13,072 nucleotides of DNA from an uncultured Micrococcaceae bacterium (GTDB taxonomy: Bacteria; Actinomycetota; Actinomycetes; Actinomycetales; Micrococcaceae): the NCBI GenBank assembly GCA_937896705.1, contig CALBOC010000233.1:1-13072 (forward strand), given 5' to 3'. The notes under the pieces were generated by a model. The model was not told the origin of the DNA, made no database searches, and worked only from the letters and a program-made list of their open reading frames with translations. Made by a program: the position numbers and the translations under genes. Of this stretch, positions 1-7,152 are shown in pieces. Position 1 is the stretch's first letter, and each line of letters begins with the position of its first letter.

Positions 1-17
1 GGACCAAGCGGGGACGG

Positions 18-974
18 TTAGCGGGTGCCACCACCACGGGTGGCTGACCCGCCGCCGTCCTCGTCACGGCGCTTGAGATAACGTTCGAATTCTTTGGCGA
101 TCTGCTCTCCCGATGCTTCGGGCAGTTGTTCGGTATCCCGAGCCTCTTCCAGCTGTTGGATATAGGCGGCCACATCAGGATCTTCGGCGGCGAGCTCGTT
201 CACGCCACGTTCCCACGCGGCGGCGTCATCGGCCAGGGTTTTCAGGTGCAACCGGAGCCCCAGTAAGTCTTCAAGTTCTCGAACCATGGCAAGCTGCGCC
301 TTGGGGGAGGGGGACTGTGCGACATAATGCGGCACAGTAACCCACGTGGCGATGGTGGGCCAGCCCCGATTCACGGCCGCATCTGTCAGCACCCCGGTAA
401 TCCCGGTGGGACCCTCATAGGTCGGTTTGAGATAGCCTTCGAGCGCATCGCGCAACGCTTGGGAAGCAGAGGATTTTGTTGGCGTCAGCGGACGTGAATG
501 CGGCACATCGGCCAGCAGTGCGCCCGTAACGACCACAGCATCGATATCCCACTCTTCGGCAGCATCGAGGATCTCTTTGACAAATTGGCGCCATCGCAAG
601 CTGGGCTCTGTGCCCAGGACGAAATAGAGTTCGGGCTGATCAGCGTGGACCTGTCCAGCCAACGCATGGAAGACTCTGGTGCGCGGCCAATCAAGCTGGC
701 CGGTACCGTCAGCATTGCGCGTCACGACCGGGCGAGTGACCTGGTAGTCGTAGTACTCATCTTGGTTTAATTCCGAGATGAGTTCCGCGTTGGTTTGGCG
801 GGCTATTTCTTCCACCGCATCGGTGGCCGCATCCCCGGCATCGGACCAGCCTTCAAACGCAGCGACCAGAATCCGCGCGGGACGAGACGTCCGGCCCGAC
901 AGAGCTGGGGTGTACTGTGTCAACCAGCCCAAGAAGCTCCGGTCAGTACCAGAAAAATCAGACATACAATCCAT
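18..974 (-). CDS. PAC2-family protein (proteasome assembly chaperone-like fold)
   Basis: A 318-residue protein with a clear PAC2-family signature. Seen in the sequence: an N-terminal strand followed by FEGWSDAGDAA (about residues 40-50), YYDYQVTRPVV (74-84), a central TEPSLRWRQF (122-131), ADVPHSRPLTPT (155-166), YEGPTGITGVL (186-196) and WVTVPHYVAQSPSPKA (211-226). The family is related to the PAC2/PbaB proteasome assembly chaperones, and actinobacterial members form a conserved group of unknown biochemical function. No catalytic motif is evident. The C-terminus is a charged helix ending in a Gly/Arg-rich tail that is probably disordered. The first ATG (974) follows an in-frame TGA; ATG at 965 (fourth codon) is an alternative. 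The nearest purine-rich GGAGAG lies over 20 bp upstream, so the exact start is uncertain. The gene is divergent from the proteasome operon. A role in proteasome assembly is a guess from homology and position only. Confidence 0.9.
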   Translation of the reverse strand: MDCMSDFSGTDRSFLGWLTQYTPALSGRTSRPARILVAAFEGWSDAGDAATDAVEEIARQTNAELISELNQDEYYDYQVTRPVVTRNADGTGQLDWPRTRVFHALAGQVHADQPELYFVLGTEPSLRWRQFVKEILDAAEEWDIDAVVVTGALLADVPHSRPLTPTKSSASQALRDALEGYLKPTYEGPTGITGVLTDAAVNRGWPTIATWVTVPHYVAQSPSPKAQLAMVRELEDLLGLRLHLKTLADDAAAWERGVNELAAEDPDVAAYIQQLEEARDTEQLPEASGEQIAKEFERYLKRRDEDGGGSATRGGGTR

Positions 975-1148
975 TCGATACGTTCAACAAAACTAGTCTC
1001 TCCAGCTTAGCTAACTCCGCAACGCGCACATAACCACGCCGTCAGCGCAAACTCGGCGCACCCGGCAGCGCTCGGGAGCGGACTGGCGAAAATGTGGCAG
1101 AGTTTAACCACACACCCCTGTCAACGACCAGAAGGACGGAGCCCGGCC
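975..1148. promoter_or_regulatory. Divergent intergenic region, presumed back-to-back promoters
   Basis: This 174-bp gap separates the leftward PAC2 gene from the rightward protease gene, so promoters for both directions should lie here. I see no strong TTGACA/TATAAT pair on either strand. A weak TAGTTT hexamer (leftward, 995-990) would place the PAC2 transcript start very close to its ATG. A perfect 8-bp palindrome TTAGCTAA lies at 1007-1014. The part nearest the protease gene contains its ribosome binding site. The promoter function is inferred from gene orientation, not from a motif. Confidence 0.45.
1131..1141 (+). promoter_or_regulatory. Ribosome binding site fixing the protease start at 1149
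   Basis: The purine-rich stretch GAAGGACGGAG lies 7 bases (from its GGAG) upstream of the ATG at 1149. The in-frame ATG at 1092 has no such sequence before it, so the shorter protein is preferred. Confidence 0.65.
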
Positions 1149-2315
1149 ATGACCTCCAAAAAGGGCCTGAAGATTGCCTCCGTGGCCGGCGTCCCGATCT
1201 ATGTCAGCTGGTCGTGGTGGATTTTTGCGGCCCTACTGATGGTGGTGTTCCAGCCTACCTTTGCCCAGGCACTTCCGGATGCCTCAACCGCATGGACCTG
1301 GGCGGTGTCTGCATTCTTTGTGCTCATCATGTTCGGCACCGTGCTGATCCATGAGTTGGCTCACGCCTTGGCGGCCATGGCTTTTGGCTGGCAAGTCAAC
1401 GAAATCACCCTGAACTTCTGGGGCGGGGTGACGATCTATCAGCACTCTTCCACCGGCCGCGCACAAACCCCGCTTCGGTCATTGACCGTAGCGATTGTTG
1501 GACCGATATCGAACCTTGTCATTGCAGGGGTCGCGTGGCTTTTACTGCAGGTCTTATTGGACCCCACCGGCACGACCATGGTCGTACTGAATCTCACGGT
1601 CTGGACGAACCTGCTGATTGGGATCTTCAACCTGTTACCCGGTCATCCGCTCGATGGGGGACGGGTGGTCGAGTCCTCGGTGTGGGCGGCCACCGGTTCC
1701 CGCGCGCGGGGCATGCGGGCTGCTGGCTGGTCCGGTCGCATTATTGTGGTAGCACTCGTGGTCGGCGTGGTACTCCTGCCGTGGTTATCGACCGGGGAAC
1801 CCTGGATCTTCGGATTGGTAATCGCCGCACTCATCGGGACGATGCTCTGGCAAGCTGCCACCAGCTCGATCCGGGCCGCAGAACTGCAGTTGGTTGCTGA
1901 ACGGATGCGCATCACCGATTTGATGACCCCGGTCCGTACCATCCTGTCAGATGCCTCCATCACCAAACTCACCCCGCTCATCACCGGAACCCACCCCGGA
2001 TTTGAATATGAACAACTTCCAATCGCGGTCCTCGACCTTTCCGAATCCACCGGCCACGAGCAGCTGGTTGGCCTCGTGGACTATGGTGCACTTTCCGGTG
2101 TGCCCCGCGGATCATGGCATTTACCGGTCAGCGTGGTGTCTCGAAGGGTTAATCCCGCGGCACGCATCAGCGCTCGGGGTGCCGTCAACGAATTATTCGA
2201 ACGATTCATGGAGTTTCCGGACGAAGTCATCGCGGTGGTCGATGATTCCGAGACCCCACATCGAATTATCGGCATCGTGGACCCCGATCTTGTGGCCAGA
2301 CGCCTCCATGCCTAA
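1149..2315 (+). CDS. Site-2 protease family (M50) membrane metalloprotease with C-terminal CBS domains
   Basis: A 388-residue integral membrane zinc protease of the S2P/SpoIVFB group. It would cut transmembrane segments of substrates inside the membrane. Seen: hydrophobic segments near residues 20-34 and 50-67, the zinc motif HELAH at 68-72 with catalytic Glu69, the VGPISN turn at 117-122, another hydrophobic span at 122-137, and the second metal-binding motif PLDGGRV at 167-173 supplying Asp169. Further membrane helices follow at about 197-212 and 218-233. The last 135 residues (about 254-388) are soluble and resemble a divergent CBS-domain pair (start ITDLMTP, end VIAVVDD...IIGIVD), the layout of mycobacterial Rip3-type proteases. 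CBS pairs often bind adenosine nucleotides, but the ligand here is unknown. The start at 1149 is chosen because a ribosome binding site precedes it. It is 26 bp upstream of trmI and likely co-transcribed. The natural substrate cannot be told from the sequence. Confidence 0.9.
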   Translation: MTSKKGLKIASVAGVPIYVSWSWWIFAALLMVVFQPTFAQALPDASTAWTWAVSAFFVLIMFGTVLIHELAHALAAMAFGWQVNEITLNFWGGVTIYQHSSTGRAQTPLRSLTVAIVGPISNLVIAGVAWLLLQVLLDPTGTTMVVLNLTVWTNLLIGIFNLLPGHPLDGGRVVESSVWAATGSRARGMRAAGWSGRIIVVALVVGVVLLPWLSTGEPWIFGLVIAALIGTMLWQAATSSIRAAELQLVAERMRITDLMTPVRTILSDASITKLTPLITGTHPGFEYEQLPIAVLDLSESTGHEQLVGLVDYGALSGVPRGSWHLPVSVVSRRVNPAARISARGAVNELFERFMEFPDEVIAVVDDSETPHRIIGIVDPDLVARRLHA

Positions 2316-2341
2316 AGCACGGTTTTTGAAAGGACTATGAC

Positions 2342-3421
2342 ATGACTACAGCGGGTAATTCCACCCAACCGATCGGTGCCCTCGCTCGACGAGGCCCATT
2401 GCGTGCCGGCGAACGGGTGCAATTGACGGATGAACGCGGCAAATTGCACACCATCACCCTGATGGACGGCGAATCCTTCCACACCCAACACGGGGTGCTC
2501 CACCACGACGAGATGATTGGTGGCCCCGAAGGTGTCGTCATAGAAAATACCCACGGGTTCGAATACCAGGTGCTTCGTCCATTAGTTTCCGATTACGTAC
2601 TGTCGATGCCGCGTGGCGCGACCGTCATCTATCCGAAAGATACCGGCCAGATCGTGCACATGGCCGATATTTTCCCTGGCGCCAGAGTGCTAGAGGCCGG
2701 GGTCGGGTCCGGCGGCTTGTCCATTTCGTTGCTGCGTGCCGTCGGTGAAGCAGGCAAGGTCTTCTCCTATGAACGACGCGCAGATTTCGCTGAAATCGCC
2801 GAGGCAAATGTAACAACGTTTTTTGGCCAAAAACATCCAGCCTTTTCGATCACGCTGGGCGATGTCCAAGAAGAAGCGATTCAGGAGCATGAACCGGGCA
2901 GCATCGATCGGGTGGTGTTGGATATGTTAGCCCCCTGGGAGGTCGTGGATACGGTAGCAACGCTGCTGCGGCCCGGGGGAGTCTGGCTCAATTACGTCGC
3001 CACTGCCACCCAGCTGTCGCGCATCCACGAAGCCATCCGAGACGACGGACGGTTCACCGCGGCCGAAGCCTCCGAAACGATGGTCCGGGGGTGGCATCTA
3101 GACGGTCTGGCGGTCCGACCGCAGCATCGCATGGTCGGGCACACCGGGTTTTTGATCATGGCGCGTCGTCTGGCTCTAGGGCAAGAGGGCCTGGAACTGC
3201 GCCGCCGCATCAAGACCTTCAAACAAGAAGACATGGATATCTGGACGCCCGAAGCAGCCGAAAAATGGCGCCCTGAAGAACACGGTCACCGCGAACCGAC
3301 CATCAAGCGCGCCAAAAAAGCTGTCCGGCAATCCAAAGCCCAAGCACAACGAGCAACAGAATCCTTGGACCCTGAGGCTGCGCTGCGGAATTCGCCACTA
3401 GACGATGAGCAAGAGGCATAA
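2342..3421 (+). CDS. trmI: tRNA (adenine-58-N1)-methyltransferase TrmI
   Basis: A 359-residue SAM-dependent methyltransferase that makes m1A at position 58 of the tRNA T-loop, working as a homotetramer in the cytoplasm. Seen: an N-terminal beta domain (about 15-90), the PKDTGQIVHMADIFPGA lead-in (98-114), SAM motif I VLEAGVGSGGLS (116-127), the acidic SYER at the end of strand 2 (142-145), GDVQ (173-176), the catalytic-region motif LDMLAPWE (193-200) and LLRPGGVW (208-215). It resembles mycobacterial Rv2118c, which also sits near mpa, but is about 80 residues longer. The extra part (about 285-359) is a charged Lys/Arg/Gln-rich tail, probably helical or disordered. GAAAGGA at 2328-2334 lies 7 bases before the ATG. 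An out-of-frame ATG at 2337 stops at once. The neighbourhood with arc is a conserved actinobacterial arrangement. The exact target position is assigned by family, not seen. Confidence 0.93.
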   Translation: MTTAGNSTQPIGALARRGPLRAGERVQLTDERGKLHTITLMDGESFHTQHGVLHHDEMIGGPEGVVIENTHGFEYQVLRPLVSDYVLSMPRGATVIYPKDTGQIVHMADIFPGARVLEAGVGSGGLSISLLRAVGEAGKVFSYERRADFAEIAEANVTTFFGQKHPAFSITLGDVQEEAIQEHEPGSIDRVVLDMLAPWEVVDTVATLLRPGGVWLNYVATATQLSRIHEAIRDDGRFTAAEASETMVRGWHLDGLAVRPQHRMVGHTGFLIMARRLALGQEGLELRRRIKTFKQEDMDIWTPEAAEKWRPEEHGHREPTIKRAKKAVRQSKAQAQRATESLDPEAALRNSPLDDEQEA

Positions 3422-3450
3422 ACGCCCCACGAACTCCACGAAGCCGCGTA

Positions 3451-3480
3451 GACTATTGAGCACATGACCATGGACTATTG
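3451..3480. repeat. Direct repeat GACTATTG x2
   Basis: Two exact copies of GACTATTG lie at 3451-3458 and 3473-3480, separated by 14 bases. They are just upstream of arc. They may be a protein binding site or chance. Confidence 0.4.
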
Positions 3481-3485
3481 GAGGT
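3480..3485 (+). promoter_or_regulatory. Shine-Dalgarno GGAGGT deciding the TTG start of arc
   Basis: A near-perfect GGAGGT ends 9 bases before TTG at 3495. An in-frame TGA lies a short way upstream and no ATG or GTG is available in frame between, so TTG is the only sensible start. Confidence 0.85.
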
Positions 3486-3494
3486 AGCGTTAGC

Positions 3495-5210
3495 TTGGCT
3501 GACAACACGCCGATCGAAACCCCCCGGGAATCCGTATCTGCCCAGGTACATAATGATTTGCGGCTCAAATACGATTCGACGCGGCGTCGGCTTGCCACCT
3601 TAGTGGAAGATAATCGGCAATTGCGGGCAGATCTTGATACCGCGGCGCGCAATAACCGACGCATGGTGGACATCCTGAATTTGACCAGGGATGAAATCAC
3701 CACGCTCAAAGACTCCATCGCCGATAACGCCCAACCCCCATTTAGTTTTGGCACCGTCTTAGAAGTCCATGCCGGGCGAGAACACAACCCCGACCTCGAG
3801 CTCCCCGCAGCAGCCAGGCCCAGTGCGGATATCCTGTATTCGGGACGCAAAATGCGCACCCACATTTCCCCGCTACTGAACCCGCAAGCCGTCACGGCCG
3901 GTAGTGAAGTCCTCCTGGATGAGGGATTATCGATCGTGGCGGTGCTGGGAGCTAGTCCCACCGGTGAAACCGGACGGGTCAAGGAAGTCCTAGACCAACA
4001 ACGGCTGGTCGTTGTGGGGCGCTCCGATGACGAGCACGTGGTCAAACGTGGCGGAACCTTGCAGGATCAACGGATCCGTATCGGCGATGCCGTGCTGGTG
4101 GATTACCGTTCGGGGTACGCAACCCAGGTGTTGGATATCTCCGATGTCCAAGATGTCATGTTGGAAGAAGTCCCCGATGCGACCTTCGACGATATCGGTG
4201 GTCTTGGTGAGCAAATCGAACAAATCCGGGATTCGGTGGAATTACCGTTTCTGCACCCCGAGTTGTATCACGAACACAACTTAGAGCCCCCCAAGGGTAT
4301 CCTGCTCTACGGGCCCCCAGGTACCGGTAAAACTCTCATCGCCAAAGCTGTGGCGCAATCCCTTGCCGAACGAGCCGATGGGGTAGACCACTCATATTTC
4401 TTGAACATCAAGGGCCCAGAATTACTCAACAAGTATGTTGGTGAAACCGAGCGCCACATCCGCACCATTTTCTCGCGAGCGCGAGATATGGCCTCTGACG
4501 GGTATCCGGTCGTGATCTTTTTCGATGAAATGGAGTCCCTGTTCCGCACCCGCGGCAGTGGCACCTCATCCGATGTTGAAACCACCATCGTGCCCCAACT
4601 GTTGGCCGAGATCGATGGGGTTGAGGCCTTACAGAATGTCATCGTGATCGGTGCTTCCAACCGCGAAGACATGATTGATCCGGCGATCTTGCGGCCGGGC
4701 CGTCTCGATGTGAAAATTCGGGTCGATCGCCCCGATGCCACCGGGGCAGAAGAAATCTTTGGCATCTATCTGACCAAGGAGATTCCGATCCACCCTGATG
4801 AGACCGTGGCGCACGGCAGCGTCTCCGGCGCACTGGAGCACATGATCGAAGAGTCCGTCGAGGCACTCTATGCTCGCAATGCCGCCAACGCGTTCGTGGA
4901 AGTCACATACCACGACGGGACCACCGAGGTGTTGTACTTTGCCGACTTCGTATCGGGTGCGACGATCGCCAACATTGTCGATCGGGCCAAACGGTTAGCC
5001 ATCAAGGACCACCTGGAGGCATTGGGCACCAACCAGCGGGCCGGCAAAGGGCTCAAAACCCGTCACCTGCTCCAAGCGGTCCGGGAAGAAAAAGCCCAGC
5101 AGCTCGATCTGCCGGATACCTCGGCGCCACAGCAGTGGTTACGTTTGGCCGGGCACCGCGGTGGTCAGGCCATCGCGCTGCGAGTGTTACAGGACGGTCC
5201 TACACCATGA
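3495..5210 (+). CDS. arc: Proteasome-associated AAA ATPase ARC (Mpa)
   Basis: A 571-residue hexameric ATPase that recognises Pup-tagged proteins, unfolds them and feeds them to the 20S proteasome. Domains in order: an N-terminal coiled coil that binds Pup (about 15-75), two OB-fold segments (about 82-150 and 155-215), and the AAA module starting at FDDIGGL (231-237). Seen: Walker A GPPGTGKT (273-280), pore loop KYVGE (313-317), Walker B VIFFDEME (340-347), sensor-1 region GASNR (386-390) and the arginine-finger region LRPGRLD (399-405). The C-terminal part matches Mpa up to about residue 565, then ends in QDGPTP. The Gly-Gln-Tyr-Leu-type tail that lets Mpa/ARC dock on the alpha ring is absent, and I find no such tail in the other frames. 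The start is a TTG with strong GGAGGT 9 bases upstream. The stop overlaps the dop start by four bases (ATGA), suggesting translational coupling. Confidence 0.95.
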   Translation: MADNTPIETPRESVSAQVHNDLRLKYDSTRRRLATLVEDNRQLRADLDTAARNNRRMVDILNLTRDEITTLKDSIADNAQPPFSFGTVLEVHAGREHNPDLELPAAARPSADILYSGRKMRTHISPLLNPQAVTAGSEVLLDEGLSIVAVLGASPTGETGRVKEVLDQQRLVVVGRSDDEHVVKRGGTLQDQRIRIGDAVLVDYRSGYATQVLDISDVQDVMLEEVPDATFDDIGGLGEQIEQIRDSVELPFLHPELYHEHNLEPPKGILLYGPPGTGKTLIAKAVAQSLAERADGVDHSYFLNIKGPELLNKYVGETERHIRTIFSRARDMASDGYPVVIFFDEMESLFRTRGSGTSSDVETTIVPQLLAEIDGVEALQNVIVIGASNREDMIDPAILRPGRLDVKIRVDRPDATGAEEIFGIYLTKEIPIHPDETVAHGSVSGALEHMIEESVEALYARNAANAFVEVTYHDGTTEVLYFADFVSGATIANIVDRAKRLAIKDHLEALGTNQRAGKGLKTRHLLQAVREEKAQQLDLPDTSAPQQWLRLAGHRGGQAIALRVLQDGPTP

Positions 5211-6865
5211 GCGCACCGTCACTGATACCGGCCGAGTTGGCTCAAAAGTTTGGCCGTCCCACGGTCGGCTACGGCGTACACCGGGTCGTCGGATTAGAAA
5301 CAGAGTTCGGTATCCACGCCCCGGCACACCCGCAAGCTTCGCATTCGGTGCTGTCTTTGGAACTGATCAACGCCTACGGGCACAAACTTGCCTCAGCAGG
5401 AACGCATGTCGCCAGCACCGAGTGGGACTACAACGAAGAATCGCCACTCAGCGATGCTCGCGGGTGGCAGATGCCCCGATCGACCGCCCACCCCAGTCAA
5501 CTGACGGATCAAGTGATGGTCAATGACAACGGGCAGGAGCTCCAAATGTTGGTGAACCTGATCCTGCCAAATGGGGCCCGATTTTATGTTGATCATGCGC
5601 ACCCGGAGTATTCTTCGCCTGAAACCACCAACCCGCTGGATGCGGTGATCTGGGATCAGGCAGGAGACCGGATCGCCCAGCAGGCCGCGGACCACATCGG
5701 TGCCTCCGACGGTGCGCCCCAGGTGCTGTTATATAAGAACAACACCGACTCCAAATCCGTGTCCTACGGTGCCCATGAAAATTATTTGGTCTCCCGTGAA
5801 CTGGACTTTGAGGAACTGACCGAATACATCATCGGGTTTTTCACCACTCGACAGATCATCACCGGCGCGGGCCGGGTTGGAATTGGCAATCTCAACCAGC
5901 ACCCTGGCTTCCAGATTTCCCAACGCGCAGACTTCTTCGAAGAAGAAGTGGGATTAGAAACCACCATCCGACGTCCGATCGTCAATACTCGTGATGAACC
6001 CCACGCCAAAGCTGACGCCTACCGACGTCTGCACGTCATCATCGGTGACGCCAACCTGTCCCAATATTCAACGTGGCTGCGGGTGGGTATGACGTCGCTG
6101 GTGCTATCGATGATTGAGCTTGGCGAGCTGCCCATGATGGAACTGGCCGAACCCGTCAAAGCGCTGCAAGCGATTTCTCACGATCCGAGCTTGCAAACTC
6201 AGGTGCTGGTGAATGGGCGAGGCTGGCTGACAGCCATCGAGATTCAGCGTATCTACCAACAAGCCGCCCGGGACTATCTGGACCGCTACGGGATCACCGA
6301 CGACCAGAGCCTCGAGGTTGTCGATGCGTGGGCCGAGGTGCTTGAACTCCTGGAACATGATCCCATGCAACTGGCTGATCGGCTCGACTGGGTAGCGAAA
6401 TATCAGCTCCTCAACGGGATGCGCGAACGTCACGGCCTGACCTGGGACAACGCGAAGCTGGCGATGCTGGACTTACAGTGGGCCGACCTTCGTCAGGACA
6501 AGGGATTATACAACACCCTGGTGGCAAAGGGGGCGATGCGCACCATCGTGTCTGAAGAACAGATACAACAGGCGATAAATCTACCCCCGGCCACCACCCG
6601 GGCGTGGACCCGCGGGCGGCTCATTGACCGTTTTGGTGCACACCTTGCCGGCGTATCCTGGGAATCAGTGCTAGTTCGCCCCTTCCGACACGGCCCGATT
6701 CACCGGTTCTATCTGCTGGAGCCACTGGAAGGGACCCAGGATTCGCACAACGGTCTACTGCATCCTGAAAAGCCCCAACTGAGCCTGGAAGACACCGCGG
6801 CCAATCGTGCGGAAATAGCGCAACTTCTTGAGCTGTTACAACCGTACAGCGTCACCACGGACTAA
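5207..6865 (+). CDS. dop: Pup deamidase/depupylase Dop
   Basis: A 552-residue member of the carboxylate-amine ligase-like Dop/PafA family. Dop converts the C-terminal Gln of Pup to Glu so that PafA can use it, and it removes Pup from conjugates. Seen: GLETEFGIH (29-37) with metal-binding Glu31 and Glu33, the Dop-specific loop region beginning EWDYNEESPLSDARG (72-86), YVDHAHPEYS (127-136) with the expected nucleophile Asp129, LYKNNTDS (175-182), YGAHENYLVSR (187-197), NTRDEPHA (260-267) and RLHVIIGDAN (274-283). The Dop loop, missing from PafA, separates it from the paralogue pafA downstream. The ATG at 5207 overlaps the arc stop (ATGA). An in-frame ATG at 5135 lies deep inside arc and is rejected. 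About 26 residues precede the usual family start, and the loop (about 92-120) looks roughly nine residues longer than in the mycobacterial protein as I recall it. Confidence 0.95.
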   Translation: MSAPSLIPAELAQKFGRPTVGYGVHRVVGLETEFGIHAPAHPQASHSVLSLELINAYGHKLASAGTHVASTEWDYNEESPLSDARGWQMPRSTAHPSQLTDQVMVNDNGQELQMLVNLILPNGARFYVDHAHPEYSSPETTNPLDAVIWDQAGDRIAQQAADHIGASDGAPQVLLYKNNTDSKSVSYGAHENYLVSRELDFEELTEYIIGFFTTRQIITGAGRVGIGNLNQHPGFQISQRADFFEEEVGLETTIRRPIVNTRDEPHAKADAYRRLHVIIGDANLSQYSTWLRVGMTSLVLSMIELGELPMMELAEPVKALQAISHDPSLQTQVLVNGRGWLTAIEIQRIYQQAARDYLDRYGITDDQSLEVVDAWAEVLELLEHDPMQLADRLDWVAKYQLLNGMRERHGLTWDNAKLAMLDLQWADLRQDKGLYNTLVAKGAMRTIVSEEQIQQAINLPPATTRAWTRGRLIDRFGAHLAGVSWESVLVRPFRHGPIHRFYLLEPLEGTQDSHNGLLHPEKPQLSLEDTAANRAEIAQLLELLQPYSVTTD

Positions 6866-6894
6866 CCCCCTGCCACAAACGAAAGGAGCCCAGC

Positions 6895-7098
6895 ATGGCA
6901 CAAGAACAACGCCGCCAAGCCCAACAGCGCGCTGAAGACACCTACCTACCGGATCCACCAGCTGGTGGTGCCCCAGCAGCAGGTTCGGCTGCCGCACAGA
7001 CCTCTGACCTCGACTCGCTCTTGGATGAAATTGATGATGTTTTAGAAGTCAACGCTGAAGAATTCGTCCAAGGTTTCGTTCAAAAAGGCGGCCAGTAA
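6895..7098 (+). CDS. pup: Prokaryotic ubiquitin-like protein Pup
   Basis: A 67-residue intrinsically disordered tag protein, joined through its C-terminus to lysines of target proteins and recognised by the ARC coiled coil. Seen: the typical start MAQEQ, an Ala/Pro/Gly-rich middle (about 20-36), the conserved acidic helix-forming stretch SLLDEIDDVLEVNAEEFV (41-58), and the end VQKGGQ. Because it ends in Gln rather than Glu, it needs deamidation by Dop, which is encoded directly upstream. Lys64 is the only lysine; the rest of the N-terminal half uses Arg. AAAGGAG at 6882-6888 lies 6 bases before the ATG. The gap to dop is 29 bp. Length is close to the usual 64 or so residues. Confidence 0.98.
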   Translation: MAQEQRRQAQQRAEDTYLPDPPAGGAPAAGSAAAQTSDLDSLLDEIDDVLEVNAEEFVQGFVQKGGQ

Positions 7099-7152
7099 CC
7101 TCCTGGCCCGCTGACATTGTCCCGTTTCCTAGAAAGACCACACTCGCCAACC

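Larger units (their letters stand above)
3422..3494 (+). promoter_or_regulatory. Leader of arc with an 8-bp direct repeat; possible promoter
   Basis: At 73 bp this is the largest gap between rightward genes. It contains the direct repeat GACTATTG at 3451-3458 and 3473-3480, starting 22 bp apart (about two helical turns). TAGACT at 3449-3454 fits the actinobacterial TAnnnT pattern for a -10 element, but no good -35 box is visible. The second repeat copy abuts the ribosome binding site. A separate promoter or an operator for arc is possible but unproven. Confidence 0.3.

Noticed and set aside
1007..1014. Palindrome TTAGCTAA in the divergent intergenic region as an operator
   Set aside because: Eight bases with no extension on either side is too short to support a binding site.
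1092..1148. Longer start for the protease (19 more residues)
   Set aside because: No ribosome binding site before ATG 1092, the extra residues are unlike the family N-terminus, and a good site precedes ATG 1149.
1643..2050. Leftward open frame of 135 codons inside the protease gene
   Set aside because: No recognisable domain; it lies opposite a clear M50 protease reading frame.
3398..4045. Long leftward open frame (215 codons) opposite the start of arc
   Set aside because: It overlaps the well-supported arc gene, its translation is rich in Ser/Arg with no family motif, and it looks like a by-product of codon bias.
4307..4765. Leftward open frame of 152 codons opposite the ARC AAA domain
   Set aside because: It mirrors the Walker A and B coding region and has no motif or ribosome binding site of its own.
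5135..5206. Longer start for dop inside arc
   Set aside because: It would overlap arc by over 70 bases; the ATGA overlap at 5207 is the usual coupled arrangement.
7096..7119. Possible Pup-PrcB read-through product, because both lie in the same frame with one stop between
   Set aside because: Pup needs a free C-terminal Gln for its role, so read-through would be useless; the shared frame is probably chance.
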